NCBI RefSeq assembly: GCF_036250735.1
Contig: NZ_CP109430.1
Coordinates: 5,580,001 to 5,644,000, forward strand
Length of the DNA stretch: 64,000 nt
Source of the DNA: Streptosporangium sp. NBC_01495
GTDB taxonomy: Bacteria > Actinomycetota > Actinomycetes > Streptosporangiales > Streptosporangiaceae
Reading direction: 5' to 3'
Position 1 is the stretch's first letter. Every line of letters starts with the position of its first letter. Positions 23,360-33,025 of this stretch are shown piece after piece. The notes beneath the pieces were generated by a model. It had not been told where the DNA came from. It did not search any database and saw only the letters and a list, made by a program, of their open reading frames with translations. A program made the position numbers and the translations under genes.

Positions 23360-24340
23360 ATGAAAGCCGTTCAGGTCACCCGGTTCGGCGAACCGGATGT
23401 GCTCGCCGTCGCCGACCTGCCGGATCCGACGCCCGGACCCGGCCAGGTCGCGATCGACGTCACCCACGCCGCCGTCGGGCTCATCGACGTCTACATCCGG
23501 CAGGGGCTGTACAAAGACCGCGAAGGACTGCCGTGACCGCCGTACGTTCCCGGCCTCGAGGTCGCCGGCACCGTACGAGCGCTCGGCGAGGGAGTCACCG
23601 GCTTCACCGTCGGCGAGAAGGTGGTGACGCTCTCCGCCACCGCGACGGGCGGATACGCGTCGGTGCACCTCAGCGACCAGACGTGGGTCGTGTCTACACA
23701 GGGTTACGACATCGATCCCGCCCTCGCGGTCGCCGTCGCCCCCAACGCGATCATGGCCCACGTCGCCCTCACCCGCGCCATCACCATGTCCGCGGGCGAG
23801 AGCGTCCTCGTCCACGGCGCGCTGGGCGCGCTCGCCGCCGCCTTCCCCGGCATCGCCCGGCAGCTGGGCGCCTCACGCGTGGTCGGCACGGTCCGCGCCG
23901 AGAGAATGGGCGCGGCGGCCGTCACCAAGCTGCCCTACGACACCATCGTCGACTCCGCCCAGCTGCCCGACGCCCTCGGCGGCGAGAGGTTCGACGTCAT
24001 CATCGACCCCGTCGGCGGCACGCTCCGCGCGCAGAGCCTGGACCTGCTCGCGCCGTCCGGCCGTCTCCTGCTGGTCGGCAACGCCGGCGGCGACTGGACC
24101 CACCGCGTCGACGGCAACCAGATCTGGTACGGCAACGTCGTCGTCGCCGGGTTCAACGCCGGCGCCTACCTGCCGGCCCACCCCGACGCCATCCGGCCCG
24201 CGGCCGAGGCCGCGCTGACAGCGGTCGCCGCGGGCCTGGCCGACACCGCGATCGAGGTCCTTCCCCTGGCGGACGCCTCGACCGCCCACGAGCGGCTGGA
24301 GAACCACACGGCCAACGGCCGCGTCGTCCTCACCCCGTGA
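23360..24340 (+). pseudogene. Zinc-less quinone oxidoreductase (MDR family) with an in-frame TGA
   Basis: From ATG 23360 (GAAGGGGG upstream) the frame encodes an NADPH:quinone-reductase-like protein: MKAVQVTRFGEPDVL, then PPYVPGLEVAGTV, a nucleotide-binding segment near GALGALAAAFPGIARQLGA, and an end at 24340 (326 codons). Codon 59 is TGA (23534-23536), in the segment GLP-stop-PPYVPG, where one base change from CGA would explain it. The rest of the frame is open and conserved, so this is a very recent nonsense mutation or a sequence error. The part after the stop has no good restart site. Confidence 0.85.
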
Positions 24341-24537
24341 GGGACGGCTCCGCTTTGCGGAGTGACGTGCTGGTCAGTGTCGCGCCACACGAACGGCACG
24401 ACACCGCCGCAGCGGTCGCGGCGGCGTCGGGCAGCGCGGATCTGGTGTCGGCGACGTCGTCGGGGTGGAGGTCCTTGGCCTGGTGACGGGTGGAGCGGTG
24501 GTCGGGGCGAGGGTCCGCTGGATGTCTCGGGGCCTTG

Positions 24538-25161
24538 CTATCGGGGCCGGGGCAGTAGCCCGTCGAGGATGATCTGGGCGAGGTGTGCGGAGCGTTCGCG
24601 GCTGGTGTTCGCGTCGGCGTGGCGGATCGCGGCGAAGGCGCCGGCGACGATTGCCATCACCTCGTCGACTGTTACGTCGTGGCGTACGACGCCGGCGCGA
24701 TGGGCGCGATCGAGCAGGCGTGCGACCTGGTGCGTGAGGTCTGCCGCGGCGTCCGGAGCGGCGTTTCGCAGGTCGAACTCGGCGGCCGTGAGCGCGCTCT
24801 TCACCGCTGCGTTCTCCGCACCCGAGGCCATCATCGCCGACAGCAGCGTGAACAAGGCGGCCGGATCGTCGGTGCCGACGAGCGCCTCTCCCTTCGTCAC
24901 CAGCTGTCTGATCTGGTCGATCGAGACGGCAAGGTACAGCGCTTCCTTGGTGGGGAAGTGCCGGTGGACGGTGCCGGGACCGACACCCGCGCGGCGGGCG
25001 ATCTCGTCGAGCGAGATACCGAGGCCCTGTGAGGCGAACAGGTGCTGCGCGGTCCGCAGTACCTGCTCACGATTGCGGCGTGCGTCGGCCCGTAGCTCCC
25101 GGTCGTTCCCGGGAGCCGTCGGCGGCTCGGCTGAAGTGCGTTCAGGCGTTCGGCTGGACAT
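24538..25161 (-). CDS. TetR/AcrR-family regulator
   Basis: A 207-residue TetR protein. The helix-turn-helix lies near residues 45-75 (ISLDEIARRAGVGPGTVHRHFPTKEAL) after a basic N-terminal stretch; the rest is a helical ligand domain. It diverges from a SnoaL-like gene at 25288, and the spacer holds a long palindrome (25202-25236), so it probably controls that gene and itself. Confidence 0.9.
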   Translation of the reverse strand: MSSRTPERTSAEPPTAPGNDRELRADARRNREQVLRTAQHLFASQGLGISLDEIARRAGVGPGTVHRHFPTKEALYLAVSIDQIRQLVTKGEALVGTDDPAALFTLLSAMMASGAENAAVKSALTAAEFDLRNAAPDAAADLTHQVARLLDRAHRAGVVRHDVTVDEVMAIVAGAFAAIRHADANTSRERSAHLAQIILDGLLPRPR

Positions 25162-25201
25162 CTCACCCCTACCTTAACCGGGGCGACACCCCGTATGCTG
25201 C

Positions 25202-25236
25202 CTCACGTAAGCGGGGCGCTGCCCCGTTTACGTGAG
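25202..25236. promoter_or_regulatory. Palindromic operator between tetR and SnoaL-like genes
   Basis: Arms CTCACGTAAGCGGGGC (25202-25217) and GCCCCGTTTACGTGAG (25221-25236) match at 15 of 16 positions with a 3-base centre. The position between the divergent genes suggests it is the TetR binding site. Confidence 0.75.
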
Positions 25237-25287
25237 CGCGCCGTCTCACCATGACCAGGCCCGACCGAACACGAGGAGGTCACTCCG

Positions 25288-25650
25288 ATGACCACACGCG
25301 AGGAAGCCAGCGCCCTGGTGCTGCGGATGCAGGAATGCTTCAACACCCGGCAGTTCGACCAGGCAGCCGACCTGTTCACCCCCGGCTTCCTCAACCACCC
25401 GCTCGGTGCCACCGGGTTCGAAGCGGGCAAGGAGGCCTGGCGCCAGGTCGTCGCCCGGTTCCCGGCCATGCGCGTTCTCGCCGACGACATCCTGATCGAC
25501 GGCGACAAGGTCGCCGTACGCTCGTCCGTCGAGGGGATGGCAGCCCAGGGCAGCGACGTCCGGCCCATGCTCATCGAGATCTTCCGCATCGACAACGGCC
25601 GGCTCGCGGAGACCTGGGGCGTCACCGAGGGTCCGGACCCACGTCGCTGA
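25288..25650 (+). CDS. SnoaL-like (NTF2-fold) protein
   Basis: The 120-residue protein matches the SnoaL-like polyketide-cyclase/isomerase-like fold: MQECFNTRQFDQAADLFTPGFLNHP near the start, a central FPAMRVLADDILIDGDKVAVR strand region and IFRIDNGRLAETWG near the end. GAGGAGGTC precedes the ATG. Such proteins act as small cyclases, hydrolases or binding proteins; substrate is unknown. Controlled, by position, by the divergent TetR gene. Confidence 0.85.
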   Translation: MTTREEASALVLRMQECFNTRQFDQAADLFTPGFLNHPLGATGFEAGKEAWRQVVARFPAMRVLADDILIDGDKVAVRSSVEGMAAQGSDVRPMLIEIFRIDNGRLAETWGVTEGPDPRR

Positions 25651-25939
25651 GTCTCCGCTGCCTCACCGGCCGGCCACCCACTGGATCGTGATCGCCGCAA
25701 CCGCGCTGTCGTCAGCCGCGATTGGAATCGTGTTCTTGAACACGGGCGACATATTGCTCATAGGCGGTTGATCGACAACACCAGACCAGACAGGGCTTAT
25801 TTCAGCCGATACGAAACGGTGCGTCGGTTCACGTACTGAGAATGGCTGACCGGCATTACCCGCGGGAAGCGCGGGCAACCGCACCGCGAGCTCGACGACG
25901 GCGAGGTGTGACCGCGACTCGCGCCCGCCGCCGGTCCCG
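25651..25939. other. Gene-free spacer between convergent SnoaL and SARP genes
   Basis: No gene is supported. The sequence is less GC-rich than its surroundings near 25700-25830. A minus-strand open stretch exists but lacks family resemblance or a ribosome site. Confidence 0.4.
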
Positions 25940-28900
25940 TCACACGTCAGAACCGTCGTCAACACCGGTGGCGAACTCGGCGGAGAACTCTGTGGCGAAC
26001 CTCTCCCTGCCCAGAGCCGCCAGAACCCTGGCGGTGATGCGATCCACGTCGCCGCGTTCGTTCTCCGGCAGCGGGGCTCCGGAGGACTCGCGGGCCCGGG
26101 TGGCCGCGCCCAGGAGGCGGGCAGCCCGCACCGGTTGACCCGCGAGGGCGTACGCGCCGGCCAGGCCCTCCTGGGCGAGGGCGAGGGCCCGGGGGTCGCC
26201 GCCGTCGCGGGCGACGGCGAGGCTTTGGCGGTGCAGGGCGAGTGCCTCGGAGGCGTCGCCGCGCTGTTCGGCGAGGAAACCGAGTTCGGCGAGGAGGAGG
26301 GCGGGGCCGGGGCCGAAGTCGACTTCGCGGTGCCAGGAGAGGGTGTTGCGGAGGTGCTTCTCGGCGAGGGCGAAGTCACCCGCGCGCCGGGCTCCGAGGG
26401 CGAGGCCGATCTCGGCGTGGACCTCGCCCGCCGCGTAGCCGTGCTCGGCGGCCAGGGCCATCGCCTTCCGGTGAAACTCCGTGGCCTGCCGGAAGTCACC
26501 GGTCAGGAGAGCGACCCTGCCGAGCCCGGTGATCCGGTCGGCGGCGTCCGTCCAGAAGCCCAGTTCCTCGGCCAGCTGCAGACCCACCTGGTGCAGTCGC
26601 GCGGCGCGCGCGTAGTCGCCGGTGATCGCGGCCAGCGCCGCCAGCGGATAGGTGGTCTGCAGCTGTCCCCAGCGGTCGCCGAGTTCCTCGAAGAGCGCGT
26701 GGCCCTCCTCGGCGTCGCGGCTCAGCGCGGCGAGGTCGCCCCGCAGCAGGGCCTGCGTGGCCCGGGTGCTCTGGGCCGCGGCGATTCCCCAGCGGTCACC
26801 GGCCGCACGAAAGCCGGTCAGGGCGCGGTTCACCAGGGTCTCGCTGCGGGCCAGGTCCTCACCCGCGCTGAGCGAGGCGTAGCCGAGGAACCACTCGGCA
26901 CGCGCGCAACCGGCTTGGCCGTCGGCCGACACCTCGGACGGACGGATCGGACCGTTGCGTACCTCCCCGGCCAGCAGGGTGAACCCGGCGTGCCAGAGGA
27001 CGGCCTGGGTACGGAGCGCGGCCTGGACGTCGCCGGTGACGCGCAGGGTCTCGTCCAGCGACCGCCGGGCCTCGCTCAGACGGCCGCGCAGGAACCAGTA
27101 CCAGGTCAAGGCGAGGGCCATGCCCATCGCCCCGGCGGCGTCCTTCCGCCGCACGGCGCGCTCCAGGGCGACGCGCAGGTTGGCGCTTTCCTGATCAAGG
27201 AGTGTCAGCCGGCGTTGCTGGTCGGGGCCGTGGAGTTGGGCCGCGGCCTGTTCGGCCAGTTCGGTGTAGTGGGCGTGGTGGCGCGATTGGAGGGCTTCGA
27301 GCTCGCCCGCCTCCGTCAGGCGTTCCAGCGCGTACGCCGCTATCGACTCCGGCAGCCGGTACCGGGGGCCGTCGACCACGGTGACGAGTGAGCGGTCCAC
27401 CAGCCGGATCAGCGGGTCGAGGACGTCCTGGTCACCGCCGCACACCACCTCGGCCGCCTCGAGGGTGCAACCGTCGGCGAAGACCGCCAGACGGCGCAGG
27501 ACCGTTCGCTCGTCGTCGCCGAGCAGCTCCCAGCTCCAGTCGATCACCGCCCGGAGGGTCCGCTGGCGCGGTGGCACGCCGCGTTGGCCACCGGCCAGCA
27601 GCCGGAACCTGTCGTCCAGTCGAGCGGACAGTTCGTGTACGCCGAGCGCACGGACCCGGGTGGCGGCCAGTTCCAGCGCGAGGGGGATGCGGTCGAGGCG
27701 GCGGCAGATCGTCGCGACGGCCTCGGCATTGTGCTCGGTGACCACGAATCCGGGCGCGGCGGCCGCGGCGCGTACGGCGAACAGGCGCTCGGCGTCGGCC
27801 TGCGGCAGCGGCGGCACCGTCCACACCGCCTCTCCGGCCAGACCGAGGGGTTCCCTGCTGGTGGCCAGGACGCTCAACCCGGGTACGGCGGCCAGGATCC
27901 GGCGTACGACATCGGCCGCCGCGTCGATGACGTGCTCGCAGTTGTCCAGCAGCAGCAGGAAGCGCCTCGAACGCAGCGCGTCCTCCAGTCCCGCCGTCCC
28001 CTCCTCGCGTATGCCCAGAGCGGCGCCCAGTTGCTCGGCCACCTCGGTGGATCCGGCGAGGCCGACCATCCGGACCCCCTCGGGGTAGGCGCCGGCCGCC
28101 TGACCGGCCGCCTCCTCCGCCAGCCGGGTCTTGCCGACTCCACCGGGGCCGGTCAGCGTCACCAGCCGGTGGGCGGTGAGCAGTTCACGTACCGCGTGAA
28201 CCGCCTCCCTCCTGCCGACCAGCTCGGTGAGCGGGGCCGCCAGGTCCGCGGACGTCCGTCTCCGGGAGACCGGGGCCGCCTCCAGCGCCGCGTCGTGCTC
28301 GAGGATCGCCTGGTGCAGGGCGGCCAGCTCCGGTCCCGGGTCCACGCCCAGTTCGTCGGCCAGCTGTCTCCGTAGCCCGGTATAGGCGGCCAGCGCCTCC
28401 GACTGCCGTCCGGCCTGGTACAGCGCCCGGAGTTGTACGGCGCGCAGCCGCTCGCGCAGCGGGTGGCGGACCGCCAGCTCACCCAGCTCGCCGATCAGCG
28501 CGTGGTGTTCGCCCAGTTCCAGCCGGGTCTCGGCGAGCGCTTCCAAGGCGGTCAGCCGCTGTTCCTCCAGCCGCCCGGCCGCGCTTCGCAGGAACGGCAT
28601 GTCGCCCAGGTCGGCGAAGGCCTCCCCCTTCCACAGCGCCAGGGCCTCCGTCAACAGGTCCGCCCTGGTGCGGGAGTCCTCGGTGTCGTACGCGGCGGCG
28701 GTCATGTCGGCGAACCGGTGGGAGTCCACGTCTCCTGAGCCGACACGCAGCAGATATCCCGGGGGCCTCGACTCCACCAGCGTCTCGGCCCCGGGCTCGG
28801 CCAGCGCCAGGGCACGGCGCAGCCGGGAGACCTTCGTCTGCAGCGCGCCGGCCGGGTTGCCGGGCAGCCGGTCGCCCCACAGGTCGTCCACCAGCCGGTC

Positions 28901-29029
28901 CGCCGAAACCGCGCGTCCCGCGTGGACGAGCAGGGCGGCCAGCAGTGCGCGCACCTTCGCCTCGGGGACGTCGACCGCGTGTCCGGCGGTCGTCCAGGCG
29001 GTGAGGGGACCGAGCACGGAGAAGTACAT
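25940..29029 (-). CDS. SARP-type regulator with BTAD, NTPase and TPR domains
   Basis: A 1029-residue regulator from ATG 29029 (MYFSVLGPL). It has a winged-helix DNA-binding domain (about 1-95), BTAD (about 100-245, ending GVDPGPELAALHQ), an AfsR/LuxR-like NTPase with Walker A GPGGVGKT near residue 293 and LLLLDNCEHV as Walker B, and TPR-like helices in the last 450 residues. The longer frame to 29110 has no conserved sequence. It diverges from two imine-reductase-like genes at 29163 and probably activates them. Confidence 0.9.
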   Translation of the reverse strand: MYFSVLGPLTAWTTAGHAVDVPEAKVRALLAALLVHAGRAVSADRLVDDLWGDRLPGNPAGALQTKVSRLRRALALAEPGAETLVESRPPGYLLRVGSGDVDSHRFADMTAAAYDTEDSRTRADLLTEALALWKGEAFADLGDMPFLRSAAGRLEEQRLTALEALAETRLELGEHHALIGELGELAVRHPLRERLRAVQLRALYQAGRQSEALAAYTGLRRQLADELGVDPGPELAALHQAILEHDAALEAAPVSRRRTSADLAAPLTELVGRREAVHAVRELLTAHRLVTLTGPGGVGKTRLAEEAAGQAAGAYPEGVRMVGLAGSTEVAEQLGAALGIREEGTAGLEDALRSRRFLLLLDNCEHVIDAAADVVRRILAAVPGLSVLATSREPLGLAGEAVWTVPPLPQADAERLFAVRAAAAAPGFVVTEHNAEAVATICRRLDRIPLALELAATRVRALGVHELSARLDDRFRLLAGGQRGVPPRQRTLRAVIDWSWELLGDDERTVLRRLAVFADGCTLEAAEVVCGGDQDVLDPLIRLVDRSLVTVVDGPRYRLPESIAAYALERLTEAGELEALQSRHHAHYTELAEQAAAQLHGPDQQRRLTLLDQESANLRVALERAVRRKDAAGAMGMALALTWYWFLRGRLSEARRSLDETLRVTGDVQAALRTQAVLWHAGFTLLAGEVRNGPIRPSEVSADGQAGCARAEWFLGYASLSAGEDLARSETLVNRALTGFRAAGDRWGIAAAQSTRATQALLRGDLAALSRDAEEGHALFEELGDRWGQLQTTYPLAALAAITGDYARAARLHQVGLQLAEELGFWTDAADRITGLGRVALLTGDFRQATEFHRKAMALAAEHGYAAGEVHAEIGLALGARRAGDFALAEKHLRNTLSWHREVDFGPGPALLLAELGFLAEQRGDASEALALHRQSLAVARDGGDPRALALAQEGLAGAYALAGQPVRAARLLGAATRARESSGAPLPENERGDVDRITARVLAALGRERFATEFSAEFATGVDDGSDV

Positions 29030-29162
29030 GGCTGTACGGTAACCGGCCGCCCGAGGACCGACAGCGGCTCGACAGGGTTCCGACAGCGCCGGTCGGCACA
29101 GTGAAGTCATACCGAACGAACCGGCTCGGTGAAGGCAGCCTAGGGAAACAAGGAGTCATCGC

Positions 29163-30059
29163 ATGTCGAAGAACGAGAACCACGAGCGGTCCGCGGTGTC
29201 GGTGATCGGCCTGGGGCAGATGGGGGCCCGGCTCGCCCAGGCGTTCCTCGCGGCCGGCTACACCACGACCGTGTGGAACCGCAGCGCCGCGAAGGCCGAC
29301 GCACTCGTCGCACAGGGCGCCGTCCGTGCGGCGACCGCGGAGGCGGCGGTCGCCGCCAGCCCCCTGGTCGTGGTCTGCCTGCCGGACTACACGACCGTGG
29401 ACGACCTGCTCGGGCCGGTGGCGGAGAGCCTGCGCGGCCGGGTGCTGGTGAACCTGACCTCCGGAACCCCGGAGGAAGCCGCCCGGACAGCCGACTGGGC
29501 GGCCGGACACGGCGCCGGCTACCTCGACGGCGCCGCCATGAGCGGCACCCGGCTGGTCGGGCGCCCCGAGGCGCTGTTCGTCTTCAGCGGCTCCCCGGAG
29601 GCCTTCGCCACTCACCAGGCGGTGCTGGCGAGCCTGGGCAACTCCGTACACCTCGGCGCCGATCCGGCCCTGGCCCCGGTGTACGACACCGCGCTGTTCG
29701 GCCTGGCCTGGGGCGCGCTGGCGGGCTTCTACCACGCCGTCGCCCTGGTGGGCGCCTCGGGCGTCGACCCGACCGTCTTCGCGACGGTGGCGGCGGGGCA
29801 CATGCCGTTCGTCACCTCGTTGATGACCGACCACGCCCGCCAGATCCAGGACGGCCGCTTCCCGAACGACGACGGCACCGTGGAGGTGCACGCGGCGGCG
29901 ATGGAGCACCTCGTGCACACCAGCAGGGCCCAGGGCATCGGCACCGACGTGCCGGACCTGATCGAGACCCTGCTGAAGCGGACGGCGGCCATCGGGCACG
30001 GCGTCAGCGGCATCGCCAGCGTCGTCGAGACGATCACGAAGGGCGAGCGGAATGTCTGA
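29163..30059 (+). CDS. Imine-reductase-like NADP-dependent dehydrogenase, first copy
   Basis: A 298-residue member of the 6-phosphogluconate/hydroxyisobutyrate dehydrogenase superfamily, closest in pattern to bacterial imine reductases. The Rossmann motif is VIGLGQMGARLAQAF near residue 15, NADP contact VWNRSAAKADAL follows, and the long inter-domain helix and helical C-domain (GLAWGALAGFYHAVALVG) are present. GGAGTCATCGC precedes the ATG. It overlaps the next, related gene by 8 bases, giving a two-gene operon facing away from a SARP regulator. Confidence 0.88.
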   Translation: MSKNENHERSAVSVIGLGQMGARLAQAFLAAGYTTTVWNRSAAKADALVAQGAVRAATAEAAVAASPLVVVCLPDYTTVDDLLGPVAESLRGRVLVNLTSGTPEEAARTADWAAGHGAGYLDGAAMSGTRLVGRPEALFVFSGSPEAFATHQAVLASLGNSVHLGADPALAPVYDTALFGLAWGALAGFYHAVALVGASGVDPTVFATVAAGHMPFVTSLMTDHARQIQDGRFPNDDGTVEVHAAAMEHLVHTSRAQGIGTDVPDLIETLLKRTAAIGHGVSGIASVVETITKGERNV

Positions 30060-30942
30060 GCGAGCGAAGCCGCCTGTGACGGTCCTCGGTCTTGGCCGGA
30101 TGGGCACGCCGATCGCGACCGCGTTCCTCGACGCCGGTTACCCGACCACCGTATGGAACCGCACCGCCGGCAAGGCCGACGCGCTCGTCGCACAGGGCGC
30201 CGTCCGTGCGGCGACCGTCACCGAGGCGGTGACGGCCGGCCCGCTGGTGATCGCCCCGCTGCTCGATCACGACGCCGTACGGCAGACCCTCGGGCCCGCC
30301 ACCGCCGCACTGCGCGGCCGTACCCTGGTCAACCTCGCCAACAGCACCCCCGACCACGCCCGGGAGCTGGCCTCCTGGGCCGGGGGGCACGGCGCCGACT
30401 ACCTCGACGGCGCCATGATGGCCCTCCCCCAGACCGTCGCCACCCCGGAGGGCTTCTTCCTCTACAGCGGCTCCCAGGACGCCTTCACCACCTACCGGCG
30501 CGAGCTGGAGGTGATGGCCCCGGCACACTACTTCGGTGCGGACCCCGGGGCCGCGGAGGTCCACGACCTGGCCCTGCTGGGCACCGGATACGCGGCCCTC
30601 GCCGGATTCCTGCACGCCGCGGCGCTGCTCGACTCGGTGGGCACCACCCCCGAGGTGTTCGCCCCGCTGGCGGCCCGATGGCTGCACGGGATGGCCGGGT
30701 TCCTGCCCGAGCTGGCGCGCGAGGCCGGAGCTGCGGCGTACGCGGAAGGGGTCTCCACGGTCGACCTGAACCGGGCCGGGATCGACGGTCTCATCGACCT
30801 CAGCAGGGCCAACGGTATCGCCACCGACGTCCACGAACCGCTGAAGGCCCTGCTCGACAAGCGGTCGGCCGACGGTCACGGCCAAGACAGCTTCTCCAGC
30901 GTGTTCGAGCTGCTGAGGTCACAAGACACCCCGCGGCGATGA
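30052..30942 (+). CDS. Imine-reductase-like NADP-dependent dehydrogenase, second copy
   Basis: A 296-residue paralogue of the preceding protein with the same Rossmann start (VLGLGRMGTPIATAF) and an identical ADALVAQGAVRAAT-type segment encoded by near-identical DNA, so the pair arose by duplication. The C-domains differ more, suggesting different substrates. Start ATG at 30052 lies inside the end of the first gene, so translation is coupled. Together they may form a heterodimer or act on successive imines; this is inference. Confidence 0.87.
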   Translation: MSERAKPPVTVLGLGRMGTPIATAFLDAGYPTTVWNRTAGKADALVAQGAVRAATVTEAVTAGPLVIAPLLDHDAVRQTLGPATAALRGRTLVNLANSTPDHARELASWAGGHGADYLDGAMMALPQTVATPEGFFLYSGSQDAFTTYRRELEVMAPAHYFGADPGAAEVHDLALLGTGYAALAGFLHAAALLDSVGTTPEVFAPLAARWLHGMAGFLPELAREAGAAAYAEGVSTVDLNRAGIDGLIDLSRANGIATDVHEPLKALLDKRSADGHGQDSFSSVFELLRSQDTPRR

Positions 30943-31063
30943 CCACAGGGCGCGGGCCGGCCCGGTCGCGTGGCGGCGGAGGACGAGCCTGCTCGTACGG
31001 GCCGGGTGCGAAACGGCGAGACCGTTGACGGTCGGCGGTCGGCGGTCGGCGGGAGCCGGAGAC

Positions 31064-32020
31064 TCACCCGGTGAGGCCGGGCCCGCCGCGCACGCGCCGC
31101 ACGAGGTCGCCGGCGGCCTCGGGCCATCGGGCGTGGTCGAAGGCGAAACCCGCCTCGAGCAGGCGGCCGGGGACGACCCGGCGGCTCTTCAGCAGGAGTT
31201 CGGTGTCCGAGCGCAGCGCGAACGCGCCAAGCTCGGCCATCCACCTCGTCGCGGGCAGGCCCACCGGAACACCCCACGCGGCGCGTAGCACGCGCATGAA
31301 CGTACGCTGCGGCAGGGGGTCGGGGGCGGCGAGGTTCACCGGCCCGGCGAGGTCGTCCCGGCCGGCCAGGAACTCGACGGCGCGGACAAAATCGCGGTCG
31401 TGGATCCAGGACACGTACTGCGCGCCGCCCGCGACCGGGCCGCCGAGGCCGAGCCGCGCCAGTCGCAGCAGGACGTCGAGGACGCCGCCACGATCGGGAC
31501 TCATCACCATGGCGGAGCGCAGGGCGACCTTGCGCGTGTGCGGGGTCTCGGCTCGCTCCTGCGCCCGCTCCCACGCCTTCGCGATCTCAACGCTGGAGGC
31601 CCAGTAGCCGGGGACGCCGGGCTCGGTGCCGCCGAGCACGCCGGTCGCCTCGTCGTTGGGCGCGTCGAAGCGGTGGGAGTAGACGGTGGCGGTGCTCATC
31701 TGCAACCAGACCCGGGGAGGCCGCGCGGCGGCCGCGATCGCCTCACCCACAACCCGGGTGGAGCGCACCCGCGAATCCATCATGGCCCGCAGATTGGCCG
31801 CGGTGTAGCGACAGCTGACGCTGCGTCCGGCCAGGTTGACCACGATGTCGCTGCCGTCGATCTCCTCCGCCCACGGCCCCAGGGTCTCGCCGTCCCAGCG
31901 GACCTCACGGTCGCGCACCGGCCGCCTGGTCAGGACCACGACCTCGTGGCCCGCGACGGTCAGCGCGCGATTCAGGATCGTGCCCACCTGCCCGGTTCCC
32001 CCGGGTATCACTAGCTTCAT
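31064..32020 (-). CDS. TIGR01777-family NAD-dependent epimerase/reductase
   Basis: A 318-residue extended SDR protein. It starts MKLVIPGGTGQVGTILNRAL (Rossmann), has NLAGRSVSCRYT typical of the TIGR01777 (SDR39U1/YfcH) group, the STATVYSHRFD active-site region and a C-terminal DUF1731-like part. ATG at 32020 with AGGGGAAGCC upstream is preferred over upstream starts. Biochemical role of the family is poorly known. It is not closely coupled to a neighbour. Confidence 0.88.
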   Translation of the reverse strand: MKLVIPGGTGQVGTILNRALTVAGHEVVVLTRRPVRDREVRWDGETLGPWAEEIDGSDIVVNLAGRSVSCRYTAANLRAMMDSRVRSTRVVGEAIAAAARPPRVWLQMSTATVYSHRFDAPNDEATGVLGGTEPGVPGYWASSVEIAKAWERAQERAETPHTRKVALRSAMVMSPDRGGVLDVLLRLARLGLGGPVAGGAQYVSWIHDRDFVRAVEFLAGRDDLAGPVNLAAPDPLPQRTFMRVLRAAWGVPVGLPATRWMAELGAFALRSDTELLLKSRRVVPGRLLEAGFAFDHARWPEAAGDLVRRVRGGPGLTG

Positions 32021-32197
32021 AAGGCTTCCCCTAGGTAGGTGGGACGAGCCTAGCGCAGCGAGTTGAACGTGTTCGAAAGTGGGTCGACGCTCACGTCCGG
32101 GGAAACCCGGCACGGTTCCGGGCCGCGGAACCGGAAGGACCGCGGGGTGGTGCACCTCGCGCCGACTCGGCGCCCGTCCCGAACCTCGGGGGGGCTC

Positions 32198-33025
32198 TCA
32201 GCGGCGGACCGCGGTGAACAGGGCGTAGCTGATCTGCGGGATCTCCCCGAAGCGCCGGTATATCTCCCCGCACGCGGTGAGCTGCTCGGCGAGCTCGCCG
32301 CCCAGCCGGACGGCGGAGGCCGGGAGGATCTCACCCACAAGCTGAAAGGACCGGCTGATATTTGCCCATATGTCGTGGAATATCTCGATCTTCAATCCGG
32401 CGCGGTCCATCTCCTCGTAGAACTCGTCGACGGTGGGCAGGAAGTGGACGTCGAAGCTCCGGGAGAAGTGCTCCACGTCCGCGGCGTCGTCACCGGCGAG
32501 GGGACCGAGCAGATACCACTCCCCCACCACGAACCGCCCGCCGGGACGCAGCACCCGGGCGATCTCGCCGAGGGCCGCCGCCGGGTTCTCCATGTGGGCG
32601 AGGGACTCGATGGCGTACGCGGCGTCGAAGGAGTCGTCGTCGAAGGGGAGCCACATCGCGTCGGCGAGCTGGAAGTCGGCGTGTCCCTGCCCCCGGCCCG
32701 CCTCGGGGCGGGCCTCGGCCAGCCGCACCCGGTACTCGCTCAGGGTGACCCCGGTGACGTGGACGTCACGCGCCACGGCGATGCGCACGGCGGGTCTGCC
32801 GGTGCCCGAGCCCACGTCCAGGACACGCTCCCCGGGAACGACCTCCAGGCGCTCGGCCACCAGGTCGGTGAGGTGGTCCGTCGCCTGGGCGGCGGGCGCC
32901 TCGTCGTGGTCGTCCGTCCAGTAGCCGACGTGCAGGTTGCCGCCGAACGCGTCGGCGCAGGAATCGGTGAGCTGGTTGTACATCTCGCCGATCACCTCGG
33001 GCGAGAGCTTTTCCTGACGGGCCAT
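32198..33025 (-). CDS. SAM-dependent methyltransferase (class I, small-molecule type)
   Basis: A 275-residue methyltransferase from ATG 33025. It has the SAM motif VLDVGSGTGRPAVRIA near residue 68, an acidic loop GVTLSEYRV, the DAMWLPFDDDSFDAAYAIESLAHM post-motif region, and a C-terminal helical lid. The pattern resembles natural-product O- or C-methyltransferases and sterol/gamma-tocopherol-type enzymes. The last 62 bases are also present at 21763-21824. A longer in-frame extension to 33571 lacks conservation. Confidence 0.88.
   Translation of the reverse strand: MARQEKLSPEVIGEMYNQLTDSCADAFGGNLHVGYWTDDHDEAPAAQATDHLTDLVAERLEVVPGERVLDVGSGTGRPAVRIAVARDVHVTGVTLSEYRVRLAEARPEAGRGQGHADFQLADAMWLPFDDDSFDAAYAIESLAHMENPAAALGEIARVLRPGGRFVVGEWYLLGPLAGDDAADVEHFSRSFDVHFLPTVDEFYEEMDRAGLKIEIFHDIWANISRSFQLVGEILPASAVRLGGELAEQLTACGEIYRRFGEIPQISYALFTAVRR

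Noticed and set aside
24341-24537. Possible gene remnant between the oxidoreductase and tetR
   Set aside because: Only a small hairpin (GGCTCCGC/GCGGAG) is visible; no frame has family resemblance.
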